This document shows, piece after piece, positions 34,296-42,947 of a stretch of DNA of 64,000 nucleotides. Numbering within the stretch: the first letter of the stretch is position 1; each line of letters opens with the position of its first letter. The position numbers and the translations under genes were made by a program. Origin of the DNA: G965197715 sp965247615 (GTDB lineage Bacteria; Chloroflexota; Dehalococcoidia; Lucifugimonadales; UBA1127); the NCBI GenBank assembly GCA_965247615.1, contig OZ252022.1, positions 372,001-436,000 of the forward strand, read 5' to 3'. A model generated the notes under the pieces. That model saw only the letters and a program-made list of their open reading frames with translations. It did not search any database and was not told the origin of the DNA.

Positions 34296-34446
34296 CCCCT
34301 GCGACAACACAAATCTTGGCGCGTTCGGTAGAGGGCGCCAGGGCCAACCGGATACCTATGGGGGGTCTACGACGGCAGGGGTCGGCGTGGCTATAATGAT
34401 TGGTGACCCAGGCCGCCCACCACCGGAGCGACTGCACTTGGCATCG

Positions 34447-34902
34447 ATGGACGACGTCACTATATACACTGACGGCGCCTGCACCGGCAATCCCGGTCCC
34501 GGCGGGTATGGGGCCGTGATGCGGTACGGTGGGCACCGCATGGAGCTCAGCGGCGGCTATCGGCGCACCACGACCCGAATGGAGTTACAGCGATTGGGCC
34601 CAGCGTAGCGTCGTTGACGCAGGTACGTCGTTGACGCCATCGCAAAGGGCTGGGCCAAGCGCTGGCGGGCCAAGGGTTGGATGCGCAACAAGACAGAGCG
34701 GGCAATCAACCCCGACCTGTGGGAGCGGCTACTTGGCTTGTGCGAAAAGCACGCCGTGGAGTTCCGGTGGGTCAGGGGCCACTCCGGCGATCCCGAGAAC
34801 GAGCGCTGCGACCAGCTTGCCGTGGAGGCCGCCCACCAGCGGGACCTCCCGGTGGATGAAGGGTACGAGTCGCCGCCAAGGGCCCAGCGCAGACTGGCGT
34901 AG
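34447..34902 (+). pseudogene. rnhA: ribonuclease HI, internally damaged
   Basis: The N-terminal part (VTIYTDGACTGNPGPGGYGA; TTTRMEL) and the C-terminal part (YVVDAIAKGWAKRWRAKGW; WVRGHSGDPENERCDQLA) are clear RNase HI and lie in the same frame. Between them, about 34600-34640, the helix after MEL and most of the next strand are missing. Two in-frame stops (TAG 34606-34608, TGA) occur. The third catalytic segment, YSD, appears only in the +1 frame. CGTCGTTGACGC occurs twice, 5 bases apart, at the scar. The acidic residues of YTDG, MEL and the final D remain. Almost certainly non-functional unless the assembly is wrong here. Confidence 0.8.
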
Positions 34903-35084
34903 TGCCGCCGCTGCCGTTACGCGGCAGCTTGCAGCCCGCGACGGCGTGGGGCAGGCGTATTCCGTCGAATGCTTTCAGTCCCCCTTCGACACAGCCCGCC
35001 ATCGGTCGAGGGGTGGTCACCTGGTGTCGGCGGCGTGTCGGGGAGCCGCGCATCCAGGCGTTGGATTCAGGCGCGCCAACGTGA

Positions 35085-35663
35085 CTACCCAGTGGTATCT
35101 GCCGGCGATGGTTCCGGACCATCCAGGGCTCGGGGGTCGGGGCCAAAACGGTTGTGGCCCGCTTGTCCCTGCCGAACCAACCACAGCACATACCAGACAA
35201 CGAGGACCAGCCACGTCACCAGGGCAATTCCGATTCCCAGGAGCAGGGGAACGATGGTTGCCTGGCTCCACACGGAATCGAACAGCCCGTTGATTGCGGC
35301 GACTGTGAGTCCGGCGGCGATGGGTATCCAGCCAAAGATGCCTGCGGCGTAAAACCCGACCAGCCACCAGCCGCTCTTGCCGATGTCGTGAAGCCTGCGG
35401 ACGGTCACCGCCAGGCTGGGGAGAAACGTCGCCAGGCCGAACACCGCCCCCAGCGGGCTGTAGGCATTTCCCCCGCCGAATGAGGCAATCGAGGCGTCAA
35501 CGGACCCGAGAGCAAAACCGGCAATCAAGACGCCTAGCTCCCACCACCAAAACTCGGCCCGGGTGGCCCGGCCCCTGAAATCGGCGTACTTCCGTATGAC
35601 CTGTTTGACGGCATCCGGAAGGGTCATCGTGGGTCTGGTCTGCGCAGCACCTGGGTTTTGCAC
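35085..35663 (-). CDS. DUF805 family membrane protein
   Basis: 192 residues with about four helices. Diagnostic DUF805 segments are YADFRGRATRAEFWWWEL near the N-terminus, VTVRRLHDIGKSGWW in the middle loop and NRFGPDP near the end. The family (YhaH/YhaI) has no settled function. A GTG at 35663 has GGGAGGG about 9 bases upstream; ATG 35627 is an internal alternative. Confidence 0.85.
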   Translation of the reverse strand: MQNPGAAQTRPTMTLPDAVKQVIRKYADFRGRATRAEFWWWELGVLIAGFALGSVDASIASFGGGNAYSPLGAVFGLATFLPSLAVTVRRLHDIGKSGWWLVGFYAAGIFGWIPIAAGLTVAAINGLFDSVWSQATIVPLLLGIGIALVTWLVLVVWYVLWLVRQGQAGHNRFGPDPRALDGPEPSPADTTG

Positions 35664-35754
35664 TATCGATTCCCTCCCGGATCTGGTTTCCAGCCACGAT
35701 TCTACCCCGGATGCGGGTCATCGCGCTGCGCATCCATTTCCCGCGCGCCCCGTC

Positions 35755-36693
35755 TCAAAGCTCTGGCAGCACCCGCTCCGCCATGAGCCGCACGGACTCC
35801 GCCTCGTAGCCATAGGGGAACATCAGCATGAACTGCTCAACGCCCAGGGCTGTGTACTCCCTCAGGAACCCCGTCACTTCCTCGGGCCTCCCGATGAATC
35901 CCCGGTATCGCGCCCGCGCCTCCTCCACCGTGGCCCCCTGTTCCCTCGCCAGGCCCGCGAGGACTCTGTCCAGCCCCGCCTGGTCTCCCGCCACCAGGAC
36001 GCCCATGAACTGGGACTTCTTGATCGAATCGAAGTCCCGCCCCACGCGTTCGCACGCCCCCCGTAGCTCCTCCAGCCGCTCCCGGTACCGCTCCGGCGAC
36101 GGGAACCCGCCAATGTTCACCCCATCCGCATACCGGGCCGCCAGCCCCAACACGCGCCGTCCCGACCCGCCGACCCACACGGGCGGGCGCGGCTGCTGCA
36201 CCGGCTTGGGGGCGCAGACGGCGTCCGTCACCTGGTAGTAGCGGCCCTGGAACGTGGCCCTGGGCTCCGTCCACATGGCCAGGATCAGCGGCAGCGCTTC
36301 CACCAGCCGGTCCACGCGCTCTCGAATCGAAGGAAAGGCGATGCCGTACGCGTCGTACTCCACGCGCTTCCACCCCGCGCCGATACCGAACTCCAATCGT
36401 CCGCCGCTCATCACGTCCACGCACGCCGCCATCTTCGCGAGCACCGATGGGTACCTGTACGACACGCACGACACGAGTGACCCGATTCGCAGCGTGCTCG
36501 TCTCCACCGCCAGACCCGCCAATGCCGTCCAGCACTCCCAGCAGTCCCGTTCCTCGGACCGCTCGTCCAGGAAAAGGTGATCGGAGCACCAGAGCGAGTT
36601 GAACCCGGTGGACTCACACAGGCGCGCCAGGTCCCTGATCTCCGCGTAGCTGAAGCCAAACTGGGGCTCGATCTGCAGGCCGAACTGGGCCAC
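35755..36693 (-). CDS. LLM-class flavin/F420-dependent oxidoreductase
   Basis: 312 residues, a luciferase-like TIM barrel. Markers are the N-terminal strand FGLQIEPQFGFS, then LCESTGFNSLWCSDHLF, RIGSLVSCVSYRYPSVLAK, the loop GIGAGWKRVEYDAYGI, and PPVWVGGSGRRVLGLAARYADG. This subfamily often uses F420 or FMN on small organic substrates; the reaction is unknown. A GTG at 36693 has AGGAGGTG 5 bases upstream, and the longer ATG frame is rejected. Confidence 0.85.
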   Translation of the reverse strand: MAQFGLQIEPQFGFSYAEIRDLARLCESTGFNSLWCSDHLFLDERSEERDCWECWTALAGLAVETSTLRIGSLVSCVSYRYPSVLAKMAACVDVMSGGRLEFGIGAGWKRVEYDAYGIAFPSIRERVDRLVEALPLILAMWTEPRATFQGRYYQVTDAVCAPKPVQQPRPPVWVGGSGRRVLGLAARYADGVNIGGFPSPERYRERLEELRGACERVGRDFDSIKKSQFMGVLVAGDQAGLDRVLAGLAREQGATVEEARARYRGFIGRPEEVTGFLREYTALGVEQFMLMFPYGYEAESVRLMAERVLPEL

Positions 36694-36833
36694 GGCACAC
36701 CTCCTAGAGCAATGAAGCCGGCCCATGCGTGGGCGTGGCTCAGGCGACTATCCCATCGAACTCAACGGCCTGTCAACGGCTGCCCGCACTCACACGCCCA
36801 GAGACCGTACGACCCCGCACGGCGAGGCGCGCT

Positions 36834-38099
36834 CTACCTCGTCACACCCGCGTCCCTCAGGCCCTGCACATCATCCGCCGAGTAGCCCAGGTCCCTGAGC
36901 AGGTCATCCGTGTGCTCCCCCAGGGCCGGCGAGGACGCCGTGGCCTCGAGTGGCGTCTCGCTCATCTGGACCAGGGGCCCCGTCATCTTCATGCGGCCCA
37001 CCAGTGAGTGGTCCAGATCCGCCTGAAACCCGTTGGCCAGCACCTGGGGGTCATCGACCAGCTCCTCGGGGAACCGCACCGGCCCCGCGGGAACTCCGGC
37101 GGCGTCCAGGTCCCGCAGCCACTCTGCGGCGCTCCTCTGCCGGAAGATGGCCTCCGCCTTGCCGTGCAGCGCCTGGGCGAAGGCGAGGGCCTCGTCGCTG
37201 CCGGGGTCGTACCCAGCGTCGAAGCGGATGTCGTGCAGGCCCAGCACACTCAGAAGCTTCTTGCGCAGCGGGTCGCTGAGGCACCCCACGGCGATGACTG
37301 AGTCCCTGGTCTGGTACGTCCGATAGTAGATGCTCAGCAGCGGCGTGAAGGTGTGGGCCCGGTGGTGCTCTTGCATCACCTGGTAGCTCTTGCCCTGGGA
37401 CCGCAGCTCCGTCAGACCCTCCAGCAGCGACTGCCGAGACTCCGTGTCAGTGGCCTCAATCCACAGGAAGCGGTTCGCCTGCAGGCCCAGCGCCGTCCCC
37501 AGCAGCGACGTATCCACCCGCTGCCCCCGTCCCGTGCGCTCCCGGTTGTACAGGGCCGCGCTCACCGCCCAGGCGATGGCGATGCCCGTAGAAAAATCGG
37601 CCACGGCGGGTGTGATCACCTGGGGCACTCCGCCCTGCAGGTGTCCGTCCATGGCCATGAGCCCGCTCATTGCCTGGATGACGATGTCGTAGCCGGGCCG
37701 CGCGCTCTCCGGGCCGCGGCGCCCGAACGCCGTCGTCTCGCAGTAGATGAGGCGCGGATTCAGGGCCGACAGTGCCTCGTAGTCGATGCCCAGCTTGGCC
37801 GGTACGTCCGGCCGGTAGTTGATGATGACCACGTCCGTCTGCGGTACGAGCCTCCCGACAATCTCCCGCGCCGCCGGCTTGGAGAGATCCAGAGGCAGGC
37901 TCTTCTTGCCCCGGTTGATGGAGATATACGTCTTGCTCTCCAGGGGCACGACCGGGGAGTTCAGGCGCCAGGGCTCGCCCCAAGGCGGCTCCACCTTGAT
38001 GACGTCCGCGCCCATGTCCGCCAGCAGCATCCCCCCGAAGGGCGCCGCGATAATCTCGGAGAACTCCAGCACCCGAACGCCCGTCAGCGGACCGCTCAT
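36834..38099 (-). CDS. class III (CaiB/BaiF) CoA-transferase
   Basis: 421 residues. It opens LTGVRVLEFSEIIAAPFGGMLLADMGADVIKVEPPWGE and has the INRGKKSLPLDL segment. VADFSTG carries the catalytic Asp expected near residue 169. The last third has SAAEWLRDLDAAGVPAGPV. These enzymes move CoA between carboxylic acids. It may act with the adjacent oxidoreductases and hydroxylase in organic acid catabolism (inferred). Confidence 0.9.
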   Translation of the reverse strand: MSGPLTGVRVLEFSEIIAAPFGGMLLADMGADVIKVEPPWGEPWRLNSPVVPLESKTYISINRGKKSLPLDLSKPAAREIVGRLVPQTDVVIINYRPDVPAKLGIDYEALSALNPRLIYCETTAFGRRGPESARPGYDIVIQAMSGLMAMDGHLQGGVPQVITPAVADFSTGIAIAWAVSAALYNRERTGRGQRVDTSLLGTALGLQANRFLWIEATDTESRQSLLEGLTELRSQGKSYQVMQEHHRAHTFTPLLSIYYRTYQTRDSVIAVGCLSDPLRKKLLSVLGLHDIRFDAGYDPGSDEALAFAQALHGKAEAIFRQRSAAEWLRDLDAAGVPAGPVRFPEELVDDPQVLANGFQADLDHSLVGRMKMTGPLVQMSETPLEATASSPALGEHTDDLLRDLGYSADDVQGLRDAGVTR

Positions 38100-38247
38100 T
38101 ACGCACCCAATCCTCGGCGGCTCTCCCTGCTATGGGACCGATTCTACGCCCCTTGCCAAGGGAACGGCGTGAGGCCCACGGGGCCAGCCTCTGCGGTGGA
38201 GAGCAGGCGGCAGCGCTGTGCCACAGGGCCGATGCTACACTTGACCC

Positions 38248-39123
38248 GTGACACCTCTCGCTATAGCCTTCGTCCTGATCTCGGCGCTGCTGCACGCCAC
38301 GTGGAACCTGCTGCTCAAGCGCGCGACCAACCAGGAGGTCTTCGCATGGTGGCTCCTGGCCTCGGCCGGCGCCGTCCTCCTTCCCATGGGCGCGCTCCTT
38401 CTCTGGCGAGACCCAATCGTCCAGCCCGGCTGGTGGTTCGTTCTGGGCTCCATCGCCATCCACATCTTGTACTTCACGCTGCTCGCCCGGGGCTACGCTC
38501 GCGCAGACCTCTCCCTGGTCTATCCCATCGCCCGCGGCGCCGGCCCGGGCCTGGTGCCGATACTTGGCGTCGTCATCCTGGGCGAGAGCATCGCGCCGGC
38601 GGCAGTGGCGGGCATCGTGATGGTGGTCCTGGGCATCTTCGTCGTGCACTGGTGGGGACGGCTCGCCGGCATCCTACGAGACCCCCTGGAACTGCTGAAG
38701 CAGAGCGGGACGCGCTATGCACTGCTGACCGGGGTGACCATCGCCGCATATTCCGTGTGGGACAAGGAGGGTGTCCAGTACGTCCACCCCTTCCTCTACA
38801 TGTACCTGCTGACTCTGGGCGCGGCCCTTGGCATGGCGCCGCGGACGGCTCTCATCTATGGGCGGAGCGCCATCGCGCTGGAGTGGCGCAACGGATGGCC
38901 CGCCATCCTGGCCGCGGGGATGCTGACTTTCCTGGCCTACGCCCTGGTGCTGACGGCTCTCACCTTCTCCCGGGTCAGCTACGTGGCGCCGACACGGGAG
39001 GTGGGGATCGTCTTCGCCGTGCTCCTCGGTGGTCTGCTTCTGCACGAGCGCGTGGGCGCCGGCCGGCTGCTTGGGTCGTCCCTCATCGTCCTGGGCCTGG
39101 TGATCATCGCCGTCTCGCCCTAG
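38248..39123 (+). CDS. EamA/DMT-family transporter
   Basis: 291 residues, ten hydrophobic helices in two EamA repeats. The first begins AIAFVLISALLHATWNLLLK and includes LSLVYPIARGAGPGLVPILG. The second includes FSRVSYVAPTREVGIVFAVL and ends LIVLGLVIIAVSP. Probable metabolite exporter. GTG start. It stands alone, convergent with the hydroxylase genes. Confidence 0.82.
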   Translation: MTPLAIAFVLISALLHATWNLLLKRATNQEVFAWWLLASAGAVLLPMGALLLWRDPIVQPGWWFVLGSIAIHILYFTLLARGYARADLSLVYPIARGAGPGLVPILGVVILGESIAPAAVAGIVMVVLGIFVVHWWGRLAGILRDPLELLKQSGTRYALLTGVTIAAYSVWDKEGVQYVHPFLYMYLLTLGAALGMAPRTALIYGRSAIALEWRNGWPAILAAGMLTFLAYALVLTALTFSRVSYVAPTREVGIVFAVLLGGLLLHERVGAGRLLGSSLIVLGLVIIAVSP

Positions 39124-39248
39124 GTCCGGCGCGTGCTCGCTACTCTGCACAAGCACCCGTCGCCGCCTGGCCGCCCGCTACCCGAGAAGCCCCCGTGCGC
39201 TTCTCATATGGACGATGCTGCTGCCGTCACCCCCCGCCGCCCCGCCCG

Positions 39249-39722
39249 TCACCCCCCGCCGCCCCGCAGCAGCGCCGACGCCGCCTCCACCGACTCGATG
39301 ATGCGGGCGTAGCCCGTGCAGCGGCAGATGTTCCCGCCCATGTACGCGATGATCTCCTCGCGGGTGGGCTCCGGGGTCTGCTCCAGCAGCGCTCTCGCCA
39401 TCAGCAGCATCCCCGGCGTGCAGTAGCCGCACTGCAGGCCAAAGTGCTCCACGAAGGCGCGTTGAATGGGGTGCAGCTCCCCGTCCCGCTCCAAGCCCTC
39501 CACTGTCGTGATCTCCCTGCCCTGGGCGTGCGGGGCCGGCATGATGCAGGAGCTGACCGGCTCGCCGTTCACCAGGACGGTGCACGCCCCGCAGATGCCG
39601 CTGTAGCAGTAGCCCTTGGTCCCCTTGAGGCCGAAGCCGTCGCGCAGCGCCTCCAGCAGCGTCGTCCAGGGTTGGACCTCCCTGCGTTGCCGTCTGCCGT
39701 TGAGCGTCAGCTCCAGGTCCAC
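39249..39722 (-). CDS. molybdenum hydroxylase small subunit (2Fe-2S)
   Basis: 157 residues. The plant-type [2Fe-2S] motif CYSGICGACTVLVNGEPVSSC has spacing C-x4-C-x2-C-x11-C. The second cluster is QCGYCTPGM followed by NICRCTGY. This is the CoxS/XdhC-type electron-transfer subunit. A GTG start at 39722 overlaps the large-subunit gene end by 16 nt. Third gene of an M-L-S set. Confidence 0.9.
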   Translation of the reverse strand: MDLELTLNGRRQRREVQPWTTLLEALRDGFGLKGTKGYCYSGICGACTVLVNGEPVSSCIMPAPHAQGREITTVEGLERDGELHPIQRAFVEHFGLQCGYCTPGMLLMARALLEQTPEPTREEIIAYMGGNICRCTGYARIIESVEAASALLRGGGG

Positions 39723-42043
39723 CGTGTCACGTCCTCTCCGTCCGGATCGTCGCCGCCCGCCTCCAGCCCGCGCAGCACCCGTTCCGGCGAAAGCGGAAGC
39801 TCGTGGAACAGGACGCCCGTGGCGTCGGCGACCGCGTTCACAATCGCCGCGGGCATGATCACCGCGCCCACCTCGCCCATCCCCTTGGCGCCGAAGGGTC
39901 CGCCCGGCATCGGGTGCTCCACGAAGCCCGTGCGATACTCGGGGGCTGTCTCCATGGACGGGAGCGGGTAGTCCATGAGGCTGCCGTTGAGCAGCTGACC
40001 GCCCTCGCCCCACACCAGCTCCTCGAACAGCGTGGGCCCCATGTCCATGGCCAGTCCCCCCTCGAGCTGGGCCTTCACCGCCTCCGGGTTGATGGCCTTG
40101 CCCACGTTGGCCGCTGCAGCGACGCGAAGGACCCGGACCTCGCCCGTATCCCGCGACACCTCCACCTCGGCTCCCGCCGACGCAAAGGTCCAGAACGTCG
40201 ACGCAATCGGGTACTCGCGGCCTGAAGGGTCCGTGTACGTCCCGCCCACCATGCACTCGCCCTCGGCGGTGAGGCTCCCGCCCCGTCGATGCGCCAGCTC
40301 GCCGAAGCCAACCCTGCGACTCTCCCCGCCGGAAACCACCACGCCGTCCGCCCTTATCTCCAACCCGCCGGCCTCCTCCTCCAGGAGCTCGGCGGCCGTC
40401 TCGAGGATCTGCGCCCGCAGCTTCGTGCTCGCCTCGAAGACCGCGCTGCCCGTGTGGTACGTAGCGCGGCTCGCCGTCGTCCCATGGTCCAGCGGCACCA
40501 CGGCCGTGTCGCGGCCGCGGATTTCGAAGGCCTCCACCGGCACGCCCAGCACCTCCGCGGCGATCATGACTGCGGCCGTGTCCGACCCCTGCCCCATGTT
40601 GACGCTCCCCACCCGCAGCTCGAAGCCGCCGTCTCCCTTCAGCTCAACCTCCGCCCGGGCCGATACCGTGGGCGTCGACGGTGTGATCGTGTACTTGATC
40701 GTGGTGGAGAACCCCTTGCCCCGCAACGTACCGCCCGTCTCCCGCTGCTCCCTGGCCTCCCGCGGACCCAGGGCGGCGGTCACCTGCTCCAGGCACTCCT
40801 TGGCGCCCACCGAGCGGTGCAGGTCTCCCGTCACGTGCACGTCCCCCTCCTCCATCAGGTTCTTCATGCGGATCTCCACCGGGTCCATCTTCAGCGACTC
40901 GGCGATGCGGTCCAGCTGCGTCTCGTAGGCCATCGTATGCTGCGTCGTTGGCAGCCCGCGGTAGGGCGCCGACGGCGGCTTGTTCGTGTACACCGCCTTG
41001 CACTCCACCAGCACGTGGGGGATGCGGTAGGGCCCCGTCGCCACCTTCAGTGTGTTGTTGGCGCTGCGCGCCCCGCTGATGCTGTATGCTCCCACGTCTG
41101 TTACGAATCGGTAGTGCCGGGCCACAATTGTGCCGTCCCGCTTCACGCCCGTCTTGATCCAGCACGTCAGCGCGGGCCGGATGTACGTCTGGAAGGTCTC
41201 TTCCTGGCTGAGGATGAGCCGGACGGGTCGGCGAGCCAGCTTGGAGGCCGCCGTCGCCACCGCCTCCAGCCGGTCCCGGCTCTTGCTGCCAAACCCGCCG
41301 CCCACGTGCGGCACGATGACCCTGGCGGGGCGCTTGAATATCCGCTCCAGCTCCCCCTGAAGCGGGAAGGGCGACTGGCAGTTGGTCCACACCGTGATCT
41401 GGCTCTCCTCGTAGCTGCAGATACACCCGTGAAGCTCCAGGGCGCAGTGCTGCACCGGCGGTACCGAGTAGGTGTCCTCGAAGACCTCGTCCGCCTCCCG
41501 GAATCCCTGCTCCACGTCGCCGTGCCGCAGCGACACTTCGTGGCATATGTTGGTGCCCTCTTTGGGGCGGAGCTCCGGCGCCACAGGCAGCATCACCTCG
41601 TGGACCAGCGGCGCTCCCTCGGCCAGCGCCTCGGACGTGCTCGTGACCGCCGGCAGCTCCGCGTACTCCACGTCCACGAGCTCCAGCGCCTCGTCGGCGG
41701 TGGATGCGTCCTCGGCCACCACCACCGCCACGATGTCGCCCTGGTGCCGCACCTTGTCCAGCGCCACCAGCGGCACGTCGCGGAACACGTAGCCGTAGTG
41801 GGTCTCCATCTCCGGGTCGGCCAGCACCTCGTCCCGTGTTAGGACGCACACGACGCCCGGCAGAGCCCTCGCGGCCGATGCGTCGATAGACACAAGCCGC
41901 GCGTGGGCAAAGGGGCTGCGCAGGACCTTGGCGTGCGCAACGCCCGGCATTTCCAGGTCGGCCAGATAGACCGTCCGGCCGCGCACCTTCTCGCCGGCAT
42001 CCAGGGCCGGCCGGGAGACACCGACTACGCTTGTCCGCTCCAT
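39707..42043 (-). CDS. xanthine dehydrogenase-family molybdopterin-binding large subunit
   Basis: 778 residues. An N-terminal Ald_Xan_dh_C fold (GRTVYLADLEMPGVAHAKVL; EDASTADEALELVDVEY) precedes the MoCo domain (VIVPHVGGGFGSKSRDRLEA). The loop APYRGLPTTQHTMAYE lacks the Cys of form I CO dehydrogenase, so CO is unlikely to be the substrate. The catalytic Glu is in GAKGMGEVG near the C-terminus. The real substrate is an unknown aldehyde or N-heterocycle. ATG 42043 has GGAG 6 bases upstream and overlaps the preceding gene by 19 nt; ATG 42061 is possible. Confidence 0.88.
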   Translation of the reverse strand: MERTSVVGVSRPALDAGEKVRGRTVYLADLEMPGVAHAKVLRSPFAHARLVSIDASAARALPGVVCVLTRDEVLADPEMETHYGYVFRDVPLVALDKVRHQGDIVAVVVAEDASTADEALELVDVEYAELPAVTSTSEALAEGAPLVHEVMLPVAPELRPKEGTNICHEVSLRHGDVEQGFREADEVFEDTYSVPPVQHCALELHGCICSYEESQITVWTNCQSPFPLQGELERIFKRPARVIVPHVGGGFGSKSRDRLEAVATAASKLARRPVRLILSQEETFQTYIRPALTCWIKTGVKRDGTIVARHYRFVTDVGAYSISGARSANNTLKVATGPYRIPHVLVECKAVYTNKPPSAPYRGLPTTQHTMAYETQLDRIAESLKMDPVEIRMKNLMEEGDVHVTGDLHRSVGAKECLEQVTAALGPREAREQRETGGTLRGKGFSTTIKYTITPSTPTVSARAEVELKGDGGFELRVGSVNMGQGSDTAAVMIAAEVLGVPVEAFEIRGRDTAVVPLDHGTTASRATYHTGSAVFEASTKLRAQILETAAELLEEEAGGLEIRADGVVVSGGESRRVGFGELAHRRGGSLTAEGECMVGGTYTDPSGREYPIASTFWTFASAGAEVEVSRDTGEVRVLRVAAAANVGKAINPEAVKAQLEGGLAMDMGPTLFEELVWGEGGQLLNGSLMDYPLPSMETAPEYRTGFVEHPMPGGPFGAKGMGEVGAVIMPAAIVNAVADATGVLFHELPLSPERVLRGLEAGGDDPDGEDVTRWTWS

Positions 42044-42906
42044 GCCCGCTCCATCGCGCATCTCACCGCTCTCTCCACCAGGACTCTCACGATCCGCCGC
42101 TTGTACCACGCGGAGCCGCGCAGGTCGTCCACCGGCTCCGCCTGCTCGGAGGCCAGCCTGGCCGCCTCGGCGATGGCGGCGTCGTTCGGAAGCGCTCCTT
42201 CCAGCAGCGCGGACGCCTCGGTGACCAGCAGGGGCGTTGGGCCGACGGCCCCCATGACGATTCGCGCTCCATTGCACTTCCCCGTCGCCGCGTCTACCGA
42301 TAAGGCAACGGACACGTTGACCACCGGCTTGTTCTCCGACGGTCCAATGGTGAACTTGACGTGGCACCCCCCCGAGTTCGCCGGCTGTGGCGGCAGCACT
42401 ACCTCGCCCACCAGCTCCCCCAGCCCGAGCACAGTCTCGTAGGGACCCGCGTAGAAGCGCTCCAGCTCGATCCTCCGGCTTCCCCCTGGGCCGTGCGCCA
42501 CCGCCGTCCCGCCGAGGGCGATGAGGGCTGGCGGCACGTCGGTCTGCGGCTCCCCGTAGCAGACGGACCCGCCCACCGTCGCGGCGTTTCGCACCCGTAC
42601 GCTGGCCACCTGTGACGCGGCCTCTGCGAGGGGCGCGTGCCCAGCCAACTCCCGGACCCCCCGTTCCAAGGCGCGCACCTTCGTCAGGGCGCCGATGCGC
42701 ACCCCGCCATCGTCCAGGGTCCGGATGCCCTGAAGCTCAGGGATGCCCCCAAGGTCTACGACGTACCGCGGCCGGAGCAGTCCCTGGGCCAGCATGATTA
42801 CCAGGGCAGTGCCCCCCGCCAGGACCAGGGCATCCTCCCCTTCACGCTCCAAGACGCTGACCGCCTCCTGGACGCTGACCGGCTGCACGTACTCGAATTG
42901 GCGCAC
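42025..42906 (-). CDS. molybdenum hydroxylase FAD-binding (medium) subunit
   Basis: 293 residues: FAD_binding_5 domain (VLAGGTALVIMLAQGLLRPR; the VRNAATVGGSVCYGEPQTDVP loop) and CO_deh_flav_C domain. This is the CoxM-type subunit that passes electrons from the [2Fe-2S] protein to an acceptor. GTG 42906 has AGGA upstream and gives the usual length. A longer frame to 43074 would overlap the LLM gene and adds atypical sequence. Confidence 0.87.
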   Translation of the reverse strand: MRQFEYVQPVSVQEAVSVLEREGEDALVLAGGTALVIMLAQGLLRPRYVVDLGGIPELQGIRTLDDGGVRIGALTKVRALERGVRELAGHAPLAEAASQVASVRVRNAATVGGSVCYGEPQTDVPPALIALGGTAVAHGPGGSRRIELERFYAGPYETVLGLGELVGEVVLPPQPANSGGCHVKFTIGPSENKPVVNVSVALSVDAATGKCNGARIVMGAVGPTPLLVTEASALLEGALPNDAAIAEAARLASEQAEPVDDLRGSAWYKRRIVRVLVERAVRCAMERAWSGQA

Positions 42907-42947
42907 AACAGTCCTACTACCGTCTAACCGGCGGACCCGTGGACCGG

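Noticed and set aside
37353..39971. 872-codon open frame on the plus strand
   Set aside because: It is antisense to the CoA-transferase and runs on through the transporter gene in another frame; product is Arg/Pro/His-rich with no family resemblance, typical of GC-rich shadow frames.
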